A stretch of 64,000 nt of DNA from positions 46,087-110,086 of the forward strand of contig NZ_JBGFGN010000113.1 in NCBI RefSeq assembly GCF_041224595.1, in the 5' to 3' direction. The notes below the pieces were generated by a model. The model was not told the origin of the DNA. It worked only from the letters and a program-made list of their open reading frames with translations, and did no database searches. The translations under genes and the position numbers were made by a program. The stretch is from Donghicola sp041224595. Its GTDB lineage: Bacteria > Pseudomonadota > Alphaproteobacteria > Rhodobacterales > Rhodobacteraceae. Shown here one piece after another: positions 33,640-41,484 of the stretch (position 1 is the first letter of the stretch; the number at the start of each line of letters is the position of its first letter).

Positions 33640-34731
33640 TCAGTCGTTCATGCAACCCAGAGCGCGTGCTTTGGGCAAGGGGACAATGTCCAGTGGCGCC
33701 GGGAACTCATCATCTACAGGCTCAAGCCGCGCCGCCATCTTGGGGCTGACCAACATTCGACCTGCATCGGTGATCATCAGGACAGACTCGACGCCCATAT
33801 CCGCCGCCACTTGCGGCCACAGGTCAGCTCCCGCCACACTCAGCGCGGTCGCCGCAGCATCCGCCAGCGCACCGTCGCGCCCTAAGACCGAGACCGATAC
33901 AATCTCTTGCACCGGCCACCCGCTGCGTGGATCGATAATATGGGAAAAGCGCTGCCCGTCCTGCTCGAAATACCGTTCGTAGTTTCCAGAGGTATAGAGC
34001 ACCTCCCCTGCCCCGAGCTGGATCGACGCCACAGCCCCCCAGACAAAGGGATCACGGATCGCCACGCGCCAAGGCCGGTCATTATGCGTGCCGATGACTT
34101 TTACATCCCCGCCCGCATTCAGCACGGCGTTTTCGATCCCGCGAGCCTGCATCATCTGTGCAGCCAGATCAAGCGCTGCCCCTTTGGCATAGCCCCCCAG
34201 ATCAAGCTGTACAGCCGCGTTCTGCGACCACGCCTCGCCGTCATCAAATTCCAGTTCTGCGATTGATGGGTGCTTTGCGACAATTTGTGCGATTTGCGCC
34301 GGATCGGGTGCCGCGCCAGTCGGCGTGTCCCCGTGAAACCCCCACAACCCGATCACTGCACCAATGGCTGGCTCGAACAGTCCACCGCTGAGGCAGGCCA
34401 GGTGCTGGCCCTCTTGCAATACCTCGGACAAGTCTTTTGGGATCGCCGCTGCCTGACCTTCTGCAATCGCACTATTCAGACCGACCAAAGCCCCGCCATC
34501 CCATGCATGCCAGTCACGATGCACGGATTGGAACAAGTGTCCGATCTCCGCCATTGCGGCACGCGACGCAGACTTGGGCGCGCCTTCGATTGTGATCTCG
34601 ACGAGCGTGCCAAAGACATAGAGTGTTGTGCGCTCTGGCTGGGGAGCTTCGGCTGCGCGCAGAACGCCAAAGCAGGCCGCAGCCAAAGCCGAGCCTGCCA
34701 ACACTGCCTTCCATGTCAGTGAACGGGTCAA
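33640..34731 (-). CDS. apbE: ApbE/RnfF, FAD:protein FMN transferase
   Basis: 363 residues with an N-terminal signal or anchor (TRSLTWKAVLAGSALAAACFGVL). The ApbE core is seen in LDLGGYAKGAALDLAAQ, NAGGDVKVIGTH and SHIIDPRSGWPV. It attaches FMN covalently to threonine or serine in RnfG and RnfD outside the cytoplasm. The place across the divergent promoter from rnfA matches Rhodobacter capsulatus rnfF. It overlaps the rseC gene by 4 bp. Confidence 0.93.
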   Translation of the reverse strand: MTRSLTWKAVLAGSALAAACFGVLRAAEAPQPERTTLYVFGTLVEITIEGAPKSASRAAMAEIGHLFQSVHRDWHAWDGGALVGLNSAIAEGQAAAIPKDLSEVLQEGQHLACLSGGLFEPAIGAVIGLWGFHGDTPTGAAPDPAQIAQIVAKHPSIAELEFDDGEAWSQNAAVQLDLGGYAKGAALDLAAQMMQARGIENAVLNAGGDVKVIGTHNDRPWRVAIRDPFVWGAVASIQLGAGEVLYTSGNYERYFEQDGQRFSHIIDPRSGWPVQEIVSVSVLGRDGALADAAATALSVAGADLWPQVAADMGVESVLMITDAGRMLVSPKMAARLEPVDDEFPAPLDIVPLPKARALGCMND

Positions 34732-35207
34732 GGCGTGGCACCTGTGGGTCGTTCAACCGCAATAATTTGCAGGTCATGGACCCCGTTTGAACGCTTTTCG
34801 GCCAGATAAAGCGGAATGAGCGCCAGCCCAATCACAGGCAGCACAAGGCTAACCAATAGAAATTCCGGTGCTCCGATGTGGTCCAGAATACCAATCACCC
34901 CTGCACTGGCCAGAGGCGGCAGAAAGTAGGCGAGCAATGCCAGCCCAGCGAACCGCCCGGCAGGCATGGCGACAGTGACCTCGTCCCCCACGCGCAACGC
35001 GCCTTGGTCAGGGACGGTCACACGCAAAGGCGCTGCGGCTTTGCCTAGCGCGGCGGTCCCGCATCCCGCCTTGGCTGCGCAAGAAGCACAACCAGACATA
35101 CGCGGCGCAACCAGTTCCGCGCCCGCGCCAGAGATGCGATCGACCCGCATCGTTTGCGTCAGAAACCGCGCCCCGAGATCAGAGGAAGTAGAAAACGCCG
35201 CGCCCAT
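34728..35207 (-). CDS. rseC: RseC/MucC family membrane protein
   Basis: 159 residues from the ATG at 35207. The cysteine-rich start CASCAAKAGCGTAALG is typical of RseC, followed by two membrane spans (residues about 85-125). RseC works with Rnf/Rsx-type complexes, as in the SoxR-reducing system of E. coli. Here it probably assists Rnf assembly or redox control. It begins 4 bp after the ferredoxin gene. Confidence 0.85.
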   Translation of the reverse strand: MGAAFSTSSDLGARFLTQTMRVDRISGAGAELVAPRMSGCASCAAKAGCGTAALGKAAAPLRVTVPDQGALRVGDEVTVAMPAGRFAGLALLAYFLPPLASAGVIGILDHIGAPEFLLVSLVLPVIGLALIPLYLAEKRSNGVHDLQIIAVERPTGATP

Positions 35208-35211
35208 CGGA

Positions 35212-35409
35212 TCATTCCGCCGGAATGATGCAGCCGTCTTCCATGCAGACATTCAGACATTGGGGCATGTCATGATCAGGTTCGCACTCGGTACAAGTCG
35301 CGGCATTGATAAAGAACACGCCTTTTTTCGGAACGATCGCGCCGGTGGGGCAGACGGGTTCGCAGTCACCGCAAGAGGTGCAGAGGTCGGCGATAATTTG
35401 CATTGCCAT
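35212..35409 (-). CDS. fdxN: FdxN, 2[4Fe-4S] ferredoxin (electron donor to nitrogenase)
   Basis: 65 residues with CTSCGDCEPVC and CTEC...CLNVC, the FdxN pattern. In Rhodobacter capsulatus the ferredoxin at this place, between fdxC and the rnf genes, is the main donor to NifH. It is a paralogue of the ferredoxin after nifB at 9833-10027. Confidence 0.94.
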   Translation of the reverse strand: MAMQIIADLCTSCGDCEPVCPTGAIVPKKGVFFINAATCTECEPDHDMPQCLNVCMEDGCIIPAE

Positions 35410-35469
35410 GATAATGGTCCTTTCTGGTTCTGAAATGGCCCGCCTGCGCGGACTGGGTGAGTAGAGAGT

Positions 35470-35814
35470 TCAGGCGGGACGGACCTTGACCGTGCCGCCC
35501 ATGACTTTCGCCTGACAGGCAAGCCGATCCGCATGACCGGCCAGATTTTCCCGCAGGACGCGCAGTTCCAGCATGTCGGGGTCCGAGAGGAACTCCATCC
35601 CCTCGACCACACGCACCAGACAGCTGCCGCATTCGCCTTCGCGGCAGCCATAGGTGACCCCCGCGCCAAGTTTTTCCGATACCTCGATGATCCGCGTGCC
35701 CGCTTTGACAGTGACGCTCAGCCCAACATCGACAAAGACAACGCGCCCCGTGGGTACGGTCGGCGCATCTGTCGAGAGATCGGCGTCTTCGGGGGTAACA
35801 TTGTCTAGGGACAT
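35470..35814 (-). CDS. fdxC: FdxC-like [2Fe-2S] ferredoxin
   Basis: 114 residues from the ATG at 35814 (GCAGGAG upstream). Plant-type cluster ligands C-X4-C-X2-C in CREGECGSC and a distal cysteine in LACQAKV. The first 25 residues are an acidic extension. It is the first gene of the operon leading to fdxN-rseC-apbE, the position of fdxC in Rhodobacter capsulatus. Confidence 0.9.
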   Translation of the reverse strand: MSLDNVTPEDADLSTDAPTVPTGRVVFVDVGLSVTVKAGTRIIEVSEKLGAGVTYGCREGECGSCLVRVVEGMEFLSDPDMLELRVLRENLAGHADRLACQAKVMGGTVKVRPA

Positions 35815-35876
35815 CTCGGGCTCCTGCGGACAAAGGGCGGATCGGACGCGCGGGTGTGCGCTTTGCTCTATCCCCA

Positions 35877-35892
35877 GCAACAAAGGGACCAA
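35877..35892 (-). promoter_or_regulatory. Sigma-54 promoter of fdxC-fdxN-rseC-apbE
   Basis: Minus-strand TTGGTCCCTTTGTTGC: GG at 35890-35889, ten bases, GC at 35878-35877, about 65 bases before fdxC. Confidence 0.86.
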
Positions 35893-35962
35893 GCCCGATT
35901 TCCCCAGCTTTCCTGCGCATTCGGGTGTCCGCCACCAATGGAGCGGCCCGTGTCCGACAATT

Positions 35963-35978
35963 TGTCCAAAAGCCGACA
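35963..35978. promoter_or_regulatory. Shared NifA site of the divergent fdxC and rnfA promoters
   Basis: TGT-CCAAAAGCCG-ACA is a perfect NifA site midway between two back-to-back sigma-54 promoters, about 70 bp from the fdxC -24 and 55 bp from the rnfA -24. One bound NifA oligomer could serve both. Confidence 0.82.
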
Positions 35979-36030
35979 GCCCGCCTCACCCCTGCTCGCA
36001 TTCACAAGGACATAGACCCCGCATGGCCGC

Positions 36031-36046
36031 TTGGCCCCTTCGTTGC
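36031..36046 (+). promoter_or_regulatory. Sigma-54 promoter of the rnf operon
   Basis: TTGGCCCCTTCGTTGC with GG at 36033-36034 and GC at 36045-36046. It is about 50 bases before rnfA and identical over 19 bases to the nifE promoter. Confidence 0.89.
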
Positions 36047-36096
36047 TGTCAGGTTTGACAGGGGCGATCCCCCGCGAAAGATCAGGAGCCCGCACT

Positions 36097-36678
36097 ATGG
36101 AAACCATCTTTGTCACCTTGCTCGGCACTGCGCTGGTCAACAATGTGGTTCTGGTGAAATTCCTTGGCCTATGCCCATTCATGGGCGTGTCGAAACGGAT
36201 CGACGCGGCCATCGGCATGGGCATGGCGACCACCTTTGTGCTGACGCTGGCCTCGGCCGCGAGCTGGCTGGTGACCGAACTCATCCTGACCCCGCTATCG
36301 CTGGGGTTTCTACAAATCCTCAGCTTTATCCTTGTGATCGCGGCAATCGTACAATTCACCGAGACGGTAATGCGCAAGGTCGCTCCCAGCCTCTATCGCG
36401 CTTTGGGTATTTACCTGCCGCTGATCACCACGAACTGCGCCGTTCTAGGTGTCGCGCTCTTGAACATCCAAGAGGGTCACAACTTCGCACAGAGCCTGCT
36501 TTACGGGTTCGGCTCTGCGCTGGGGTTTAGCCTCGTGCTCGTTCTCTTTGCGGGGATGCGGGAAAAGCTAGTGCAGCTGGCCGTACCCGCCCCGTTCGCT
36601 GGCGTCCCGATCGCTTTCATTTCCGCCGGTTTGCTGTCCATGGCGTTCATGGGCTTTGCCGGTCTTGTTCCGAACTGA
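36097..36678 (+). CDS. rnfA: RnfA, Rnf complex membrane subunit
   Basis: 193 residues from the ATG at 36097 (CAGGAG upstream), six membrane spans. NNVVLVKFLGLCPFMGVS and PLITTNCAVLGVALLN carry the two cysteines that hold a shared membrane iron-sulfur cluster with RnfE. Rnf couples ion-motive force to ferredoxin reduction in this setting. Confidence 0.96.
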   Translation: METIFVTLLGTALVNNVVLVKFLGLCPFMGVSKRIDAAIGMGMATTFVLTLASAASWLVTELILTPLSLGFLQILSFILVIAAIVQFTETVMRKVAPSLYRALGIYLPLITTNCAVLGVALLNIQEGHNFAQSLLYGFGSALGFSLVLVLFAGMREKLVQLAVPAPFAGVPIAFISAGLLSMAFMGFAGLVPN

Positions 36679-36694
36679 CCACAGGAGTTGCCCG

Positions 36695-37255
36695 ATGTTC
36701 ACTGCCGCTGCATCCATGTCGGCCCTCGGACTGGGGCTGGGATTGTTGCTGGGAACGGCCGCCCGCCGCTTCCACGTCGAAATCCCGCCCATCGTTGACG
36801 AAATCTCGGAGTGCCTACCGGGCACGAACTGCGGTCAGTGTGGCTTTGCGGGCTGCACTTCGGCGGCCGAGGCAATCGCGGACGGCTCTGCGCCGGTGAC
36901 TCTGTGCCCCCCGGGCGGGCGCGATGTTGCCCTGCAACTGGCGGAAATAACCGGCACTGACGCAGACCTGTCCACCGAGGGCGAAGAAGCCATCCCCCTC
37001 ATCGCCTTTATCTTTGAAGATCACTGCACCGGCTGCACCAAATGCTTCAAACGCTGCCCCACGGACGCGATCATCGGCGCGGCCAAACAAATCCACACAG
37101 TCGTCAGCGATGCCTGCATCGGCTGCGATGCCTGTGTCGAAGTCTGCCCGACCGAAGCAATCGTCCTGCGCGAGAAATCCAAAACCTTGCGCAGTTGGTA
37201 TTGGGATCGCCCTGACAGCGCAGGCACCCCCGTCTTGCAAGGAGACGCGCAATGA
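36695..37255 (+). CDS. rnfB: RnfB, ferredoxin-interacting Rnf subunit
   Basis: 186 residues from the ATG at 36695 (ACAGGAG upstream). An N-terminal membrane helix is followed by the CGQCGFAGC cluster site and two 4Fe-4S sites, CTGCTKCFKRC and CIGCDACVEVC. It is probably the exit point for electrons to FdxN/FdxC. It overlaps rnfC by 4 bp. Confidence 0.96.
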   Translation: MFTAAASMSALGLGLGLLLGTAARRFHVEIPPIVDEISECLPGTNCGQCGFAGCTSAAEAIADGSAPVTLCPPGGRDVALQLAEITGTDADLSTEGEEAIPLIAFIFEDHCTGCTKCFKRCPTDAIIGAAKQIHTVVSDACIGCDACVEVCPTEAIVLREKSKTLRSWYWDRPDSAGTPVLQGDAQ

Positions 37256-38769
37256 ACCTGTCCTCGATTGCGGCCTTCCTCAATCCGGTGAACCTTTTTT
37301 CCATCCGCGGCGGCATCCACCCCGAGACGCGCAAGTTCCTGACCGCAGACTGTCCGATCGAGGAAATGCCCCTGCCCAAACTCCTGCGCATCCCGCTTCA
37401 GCAGCATATCGGGGCCGAGGCCGCAGCGCTGGTCAAACGGGGCGACCGCGTACTCAAAGGACAACTGATCGGCAAAGCGCGCGGTCCGGTATCGGCCAAC
37501 ATTCACAGCCCGACTTCTGGCACTGTGGTCGCTGTCGGTGAATTCGCAGCCCCCCACCCTTCGGGCTTGCCCGTACCCACAGTGACCATCCGCACCGACG
37601 GGCTGGATGAGTGGGGGCCGCGTCTGCCGCGCCTGCGGCCTGAGATGGCTAGCCCTGAAGAAATTGCCGCCCAAGTGGCCGAAGCGGGCATTGTCGGCAT
37701 GGGCGGCGCGACCTTCCCTTCGGCGATCAAGCTAAACCTGCGGGACCGTTACCCCCTGACGACGCTGATCATCAACGCCGCCGAATGCGAGCCCTACCTG
37801 ACCTGCGATGACCGCCTGATCCGCGAACACGCCGAGGAAGTGGCCGATGGCGCCGCGATTATCGCCAAAGCACTTGGGGTCGAAGAGATCATCTTTGCGA
37901 TCGAGAGCAATAAGCCCCAAGCCGCCGCTGCGATCACCCCCTTCAACCACCCGCTTGGTATGCGACTGCAGGTCAAGGTGGTCCCGACCCAGTACCCCAT
38001 GGGCTCCGAAAAGCACTTGGTCCAGATGGTGACAGGCAAGGAAACCCCTGCCCGCACCCTGACCGCAGAGCTTGGCGTCGTGGTCCACAACGCCGCCACC
38101 GCATATGCCGTTCATCTGGCCGTGCGTTATGGGGAGCCTCTGATCTCGCGCCATATGACCGTTTCGGGCCGCGCGATCAGCCGCCCCGCCAACCTGCGCG
38201 TCCGCATCGGGACGCCAGTTCTGGACATTATCAACCACTGCGGCGGCCTAACCGAAGACCCCGAACGCCTGCTGCTTGGTGGGCCAATGATGGGCCAGCC
38301 GATCGCCACCCAACGTGTGCCGATTGTCAAAGGCACAAACGGTATCCTCGCCCTCAGCGCGTCCGAGGCCCGCAAAGAAGAGATGTTGCCCTGCATCCGC
38401 TGCGGCACCTGTGTGCAGGCCTGTCCTTGCGGGCTGACCCCATTCGAGATGAACGCCCGCATTCAGTCTGGTGATCTGGACGGCGCTGCCCGCGTCGGTC
38501 TGATGGACTGCGTGAATTGCGGCTGCTGCTCTTATGTCTGCCCGTCGAACATCCCGCTGGTCCAAGGGTTCGCCTTTGCCCGTGGCAAGTTGGCAGAAAA
38601 ACAAAGCCGCAAGCACCAGCAAGAAGAAACAAAGCGCCTCGCTGCGGCGCGCACCGCCCGAGAAGAGGCGATTGCCGCGAAGAAGCGCGCCGCCATGGCA
38701 AAGCGCAAAGCCGAGATGGCCGCGAAAAAGGCAGCCGAAGCTGCCGCAGCGCAGGAGGCCACGAAATGA
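37252..38769 (+). CDS. rnfC: RnfC, NADH-oxidising Rnf subunit
   Basis: 505 residues. The NADH/FMN-binding domain includes GMGGATFPSAIKL, and ILIINAAECEPYLTCDDRL-like sequence follows. Two 4Fe-4S sites are CIRCGTCVQAC and CVNCGCCSYVC. The last ~60 residues are a lysine/alanine-rich coiled coil. It is the entry point for NADH electrons. Confidence 0.96.
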   Translation: MNLSSIAAFLNPVNLFSIRGGIHPETRKFLTADCPIEEMPLPKLLRIPLQQHIGAEAAALVKRGDRVLKGQLIGKARGPVSANIHSPTSGTVVAVGEFAAPHPSGLPVPTVTIRTDGLDEWGPRLPRLRPEMASPEEIAAQVAEAGIVGMGGATFPSAIKLNLRDRYPLTTLIINAAECEPYLTCDDRLIREHAEEVADGAAIIAKALGVEEIIFAIESNKPQAAAAITPFNHPLGMRLQVKVVPTQYPMGSEKHLVQMVTGKETPARTLTAELGVVVHNAATAYAVHLAVRYGEPLISRHMTVSGRAISRPANLRVRIGTPVLDIINHCGGLTEDPERLLLGGPMMGQPIATQRVPIVKGTNGILALSASEARKEEMLPCIRCGTCVQACPCGLTPFEMNARIQSGDLDGAARVGLMDCVNCGCCSYVCPSNIPLVQGFAFARGKLAEKQSRKHQQEETKRLAAARTAREEAIAAKKRAAMAKRKAEMAAKKAAEAAAAQEATK

Positions 38770-39836
38770 CCGCCCCGACAGTCGCCAGTGGACCCCATAC
38801 CCACGCCGTGTTCAATGTGACCCGCACGATGTTCGCGGTGATGATCTGCCTGACGCCTGCGACGGTGTTCGGCTTTGCCCAGTTCGGGTTGCCCTCTGTT
38901 CTCTTGTTTGTTGTGACGGTTCTGTCCGCTTTGGTGTTCGAGATTGCCTGTCTGGCAGTCACGGGCAAACCCGTAAAGCGGTTCGCGATGGATGGATCCG
39001 CCCTGTTGACGGGCTGGCTCTTGGCGATGACCCTGCCCCCTTGGGCCCCGTGGTGGGTTGGTGTAACCGGATCAGGGATCGCGATCGTGATCGCCAAACA
39101 TGCGTTCGGCGGGCTTGGGCAAAACTTGTTCAACCCCGCGATGGTGGCCCGCGCAATGTTGCTCGTGGCCGTGCCGGTGCCATTGACCAGCTGGGTCGCC
39201 CCAGTCGGACTGACGGGCGGCCCTGATCTGATGGCCTCGGTCGCGATCACCTTTGGCGGCGCGCCGATCTATGACGCAGTCAGCAGCGCTTCGGTCCTGA
39301 GCACCCTGAAAAGCGGCCTCGATGCTGGCACCCCGATGCTCGACATCCTGCACCAATCCGACAGCATTCGCAGCCAGTTCGTCGGCGTCATGGCCGGCAG
39401 TCTGGGGGAGACCAGCGCGATGCTCCTGTTGTTGGGGGGTGTCTGCCTGATCCTCTTGCGGATCATCACCCTCGCTATTCCCCTGTCGATGATGGGAACC
39501 CTGTTCGGACTGGCAGCACTGGCACACGTGATCGCGCCCGATCGGTTCCCACCGCCGCTCTTTCATGTGGTGAGCGGCTCGGCCATGCTTTGCGCATTCT
39601 TCATCGCGACGGACTATGTGACCTCTCCCGTCACCTCGAAGGGCCGCGTGATCTACGGCGCGGGCATCGGCGCCCTGATCTTTGTGATCCGCAGTTGGGG
39701 GTCCTTCCCCGAAGGCGTGGCCTTTGCGGTTCTGCTCATGAACGCCGCCACACCGCTGATCGACGAATACGTGCGGCCCCGCATCTTTGGCCGAACCCGT
39801 GCAGGCAAGCCGCTGGAATTGGGAGAAAAGCCATGA
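38766..39836 (+). CDS. rnfD: RnfD, flavinylated membrane subunit
   Basis: 356 residues with about nine to ten membrane spans. The flavin-acceptor segment reads PIYDAVSSASVLS, where relatives usually have a threonine in SGAT; here the acceptor position appears to be serine. RFAMDGSALLTGWLLAMTLPP is conserved. It overlaps its neighbours by 4 bp on both sides. Confidence 0.94.
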   Translation: MTAPTVASGPHTHAVFNVTRTMFAVMICLTPATVFGFAQFGLPSVLLFVVTVLSALVFEIACLAVTGKPVKRFAMDGSALLTGWLLAMTLPPWAPWWVGVTGSGIAIVIAKHAFGGLGQNLFNPAMVARAMLLVAVPVPLTSWVAPVGLTGGPDLMASVAITFGGAPIYDAVSSASVLSTLKSGLDAGTPMLDILHQSDSIRSQFVGVMAGSLGETSAMLLLLGGVCLILLRIITLAIPLSMMGTLFGLAALAHVIAPDRFPPPLFHVVSGSAMLCAFFIATDYVTSPVTSKGRVIYGAGIGALIFVIRSWGSFPEGVAFAVLLMNAATPLIDEYVRPRIFGRTRAGKPLELGEKP

Positions 39837-40480
39837 CCCATTGCGGCACCCCTACCCCCACTGGCAAACCCCAGAACCCACCAATCAAGCATGGGCTTAT
39901 CCTTGCCGCGTTTGCCTTGGGGACCGCAGTCATCCTGTCCGCCTCGGCTGATCTGACACGTCAGGCCATCGCTGACCGCGCGACCGAGGATCTCTATGCC
40001 TCGCTCGCCCAAGTGATTTCCGAAGACAGCCACGACAACGATCTGACCGCCGATCTGATGACGGTCGAGGACAGCGTCGAAGGCAGCGTACCCGTTTACA
40101 TCGCTGCCCAAGGGACCGAGGTCACTGGCGTCGCCTTTGTCCTGTCCGGTTTCGGCTATGGCGGGGAAATTCGTGTGCTGACGGGCATAGACGCGAGCGG
40201 CACCCTGACCGGCGTGCGTGTCCTGTCCCACGCTGAAACCCCCGGCCTTGGGGACAAGATCGAAACGGCCAAGAGCCCTTGGATTGAAAATTTCACAGGC
40301 CATTCCCTGACCGACCCCGGCCCCGAGGGCTGGAAAGTCCAGAAGGACGGCGGCGTTTTCGACCAGTTTTCTGGCGCAACGATCACCCCCCGCGCGGTCG
40401 TCGGCACGGTCCAACGCGCCCTCGCGCTGTTTGACCGAAACCGAAACACCCTGCTTGCCCCAAAGGAGACCCGCTCGTGA
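39833..40480 (+). CDS. rnfG: RnfG, periplasmic flavinylated subunit
   Basis: 215 residues from the ATG at 39833, one membrane anchor (residues about 23-42). The ApbE target motif FSGATITP is near the C-terminus, with THR in SGAT as FMN acceptor. SHAETPGLGDKIE is characteristic. The N-terminal 20 residues are rich in threonine and proline. Confidence 0.95.
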   Translation: MTHCGTPTPTGKPQNPPIKHGLILAAFALGTAVILSASADLTRQAIADRATEDLYASLAQVISEDSHDNDLTADLMTVEDSVEGSVPVYIAAQGTEVTGVAFVLSGFGYGGEIRVLTGIDASGTLTGVRVLSHAETPGLGDKIETAKSPWIENFTGHSLTDPGPEGWKVQKDGGVFDQFSGATITPRAVVGTVQRALALFDRNRNTLLAPKETRS

Positions 40481-41202
40481 CCGATTACACCAAGATCATC
40501 AAAGACGGACTCTGGCAAAATAACGTCGTGTTTGGCCAGCTTCTGGCCCTGTGTCCATTGCTGGCTGTGACCGGCACGGCGACGAACGGACTTGGCATGG
40601 GACTGGCGACAACCGTCGTTCTGGTGGCGTCGAACCTTGCCGTGTCCCTGCTGCGCAAGACGATCACGCCTGAAATCCGCATTCCCGTCTTTGTTCTGAT
40701 CATTGCCTGCATCGTGACCGTTGTCGACATGGCCTTGAACGCTTGGCTCCATGATCTGCACAAGGTTCTGGGCCTATTTATCCCGCTGATCGTCACCAAT
40801 TGCGCTATCCTCGGACGGGCCGAGGCGTTTGCCTCCAAAAATGGCCCCGTTGTCTCTGCGCTGGACGGGCTGATGATGGGCGTCGGGTTTACCGCTGCGC
40901 TCACCCTACTGGGAGCGCTGCGCGAAATCTTTGGCTCTGGCACTCTATTTGCCAACGCGGCGCTCCTACTTGGACCCCAAATGGGCTTCCTCGAGGTGAC
41001 GATTTTCCCCGAGTACCAAGGGTTTTTGCTGCTGATCCTGCCCCCAGGCGGCTTTATCGCGCTGGGGGCTTTGCTCGCGCTCAAGGCCGCATTTGACCAG
41101 CGCAAAGCCGCGCCTGCCAGCGGTGCCACTCCGCGCGAAGGGCGGATTTTTACCGCGGTTGGTGCCCTACCCCAGCCCGCTGAAAGCGGAGAGACCTCAT
41201 GA
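40477..41202 (+). CDS. rnfE: RnfE, Rnf complex membrane subunit
   Basis: 241 residues starting at GTG 40477, which overlaps the rnfG stop (GTGA). NVVFGQLLALCPLLAVTGTA and PLIVTNCAILGRAEA hold the cysteines paired with RnfA. Six membrane spans and a variable C-terminal tail of 35 residues. Confidence 0.95.
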   Translation: MTDYTKIIKDGLWQNNVVFGQLLALCPLLAVTGTATNGLGMGLATTVVLVASNLAVSLLRKTITPEIRIPVFVLIIACIVTVVDMALNAWLHDLHKVLGLFIPLIVTNCAILGRAEAFASKNGPVVSALDGLMMGVGFTAALTLLGALREIFGSGTLFANAALLLGPQMGFLEVTIFPEYQGFLLLILPPGGFIALGALLALKAAFDQRKAAPASGATPREGRIFTAVGALPQPAESGETS

Positions 41203-41456
41203 ATGTCGGTGTCGCTTTTGCCAAGGCCGGATCACAGGTCTGGATGACCATCGACGTCCCAGAGGGCGCGACCGTCGCCGAAGTGATCCAGTTGTCCGGC
41301 TTACTAGACCGCTTTCCCGAGATCGACCTATCGGTGAACAAAGTGGGGATCTTTGGCGCGATGGCCAAGCTCGATAAACCCGTCAATGCCGGGGACCGCG
41401 TAGAGATTTACCGCCCAATCCATCCCGAAGCCGAACTGCTTGAAAAGAAGAAATAA
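41199..41456 (+). CDS. rnfH: RnfH, small ubiquitin-fold protein
   Basis: 85 residues. VPEGATVAEVIQLSGLLDRFPEIDLSVNKVGIFGA and DRVEIYRPI are the RnfH (beta-grasp) signature. Its role in Rnf assembly or stability is uncertain. It overlaps rnfE by 4 bp. Confidence 0.93.
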   Translation: MNVGVAFAKAGSQVWMTIDVPEGATVAEVIQLSGLLDRFPEIDLSVNKVGIFGAMAKLDKPVNAGDRVEIYRPIHPEAELLEKKK

Positions 41457-41484
41457 CGCAGTCTTCCTGTCCGGAGTATTCCCA

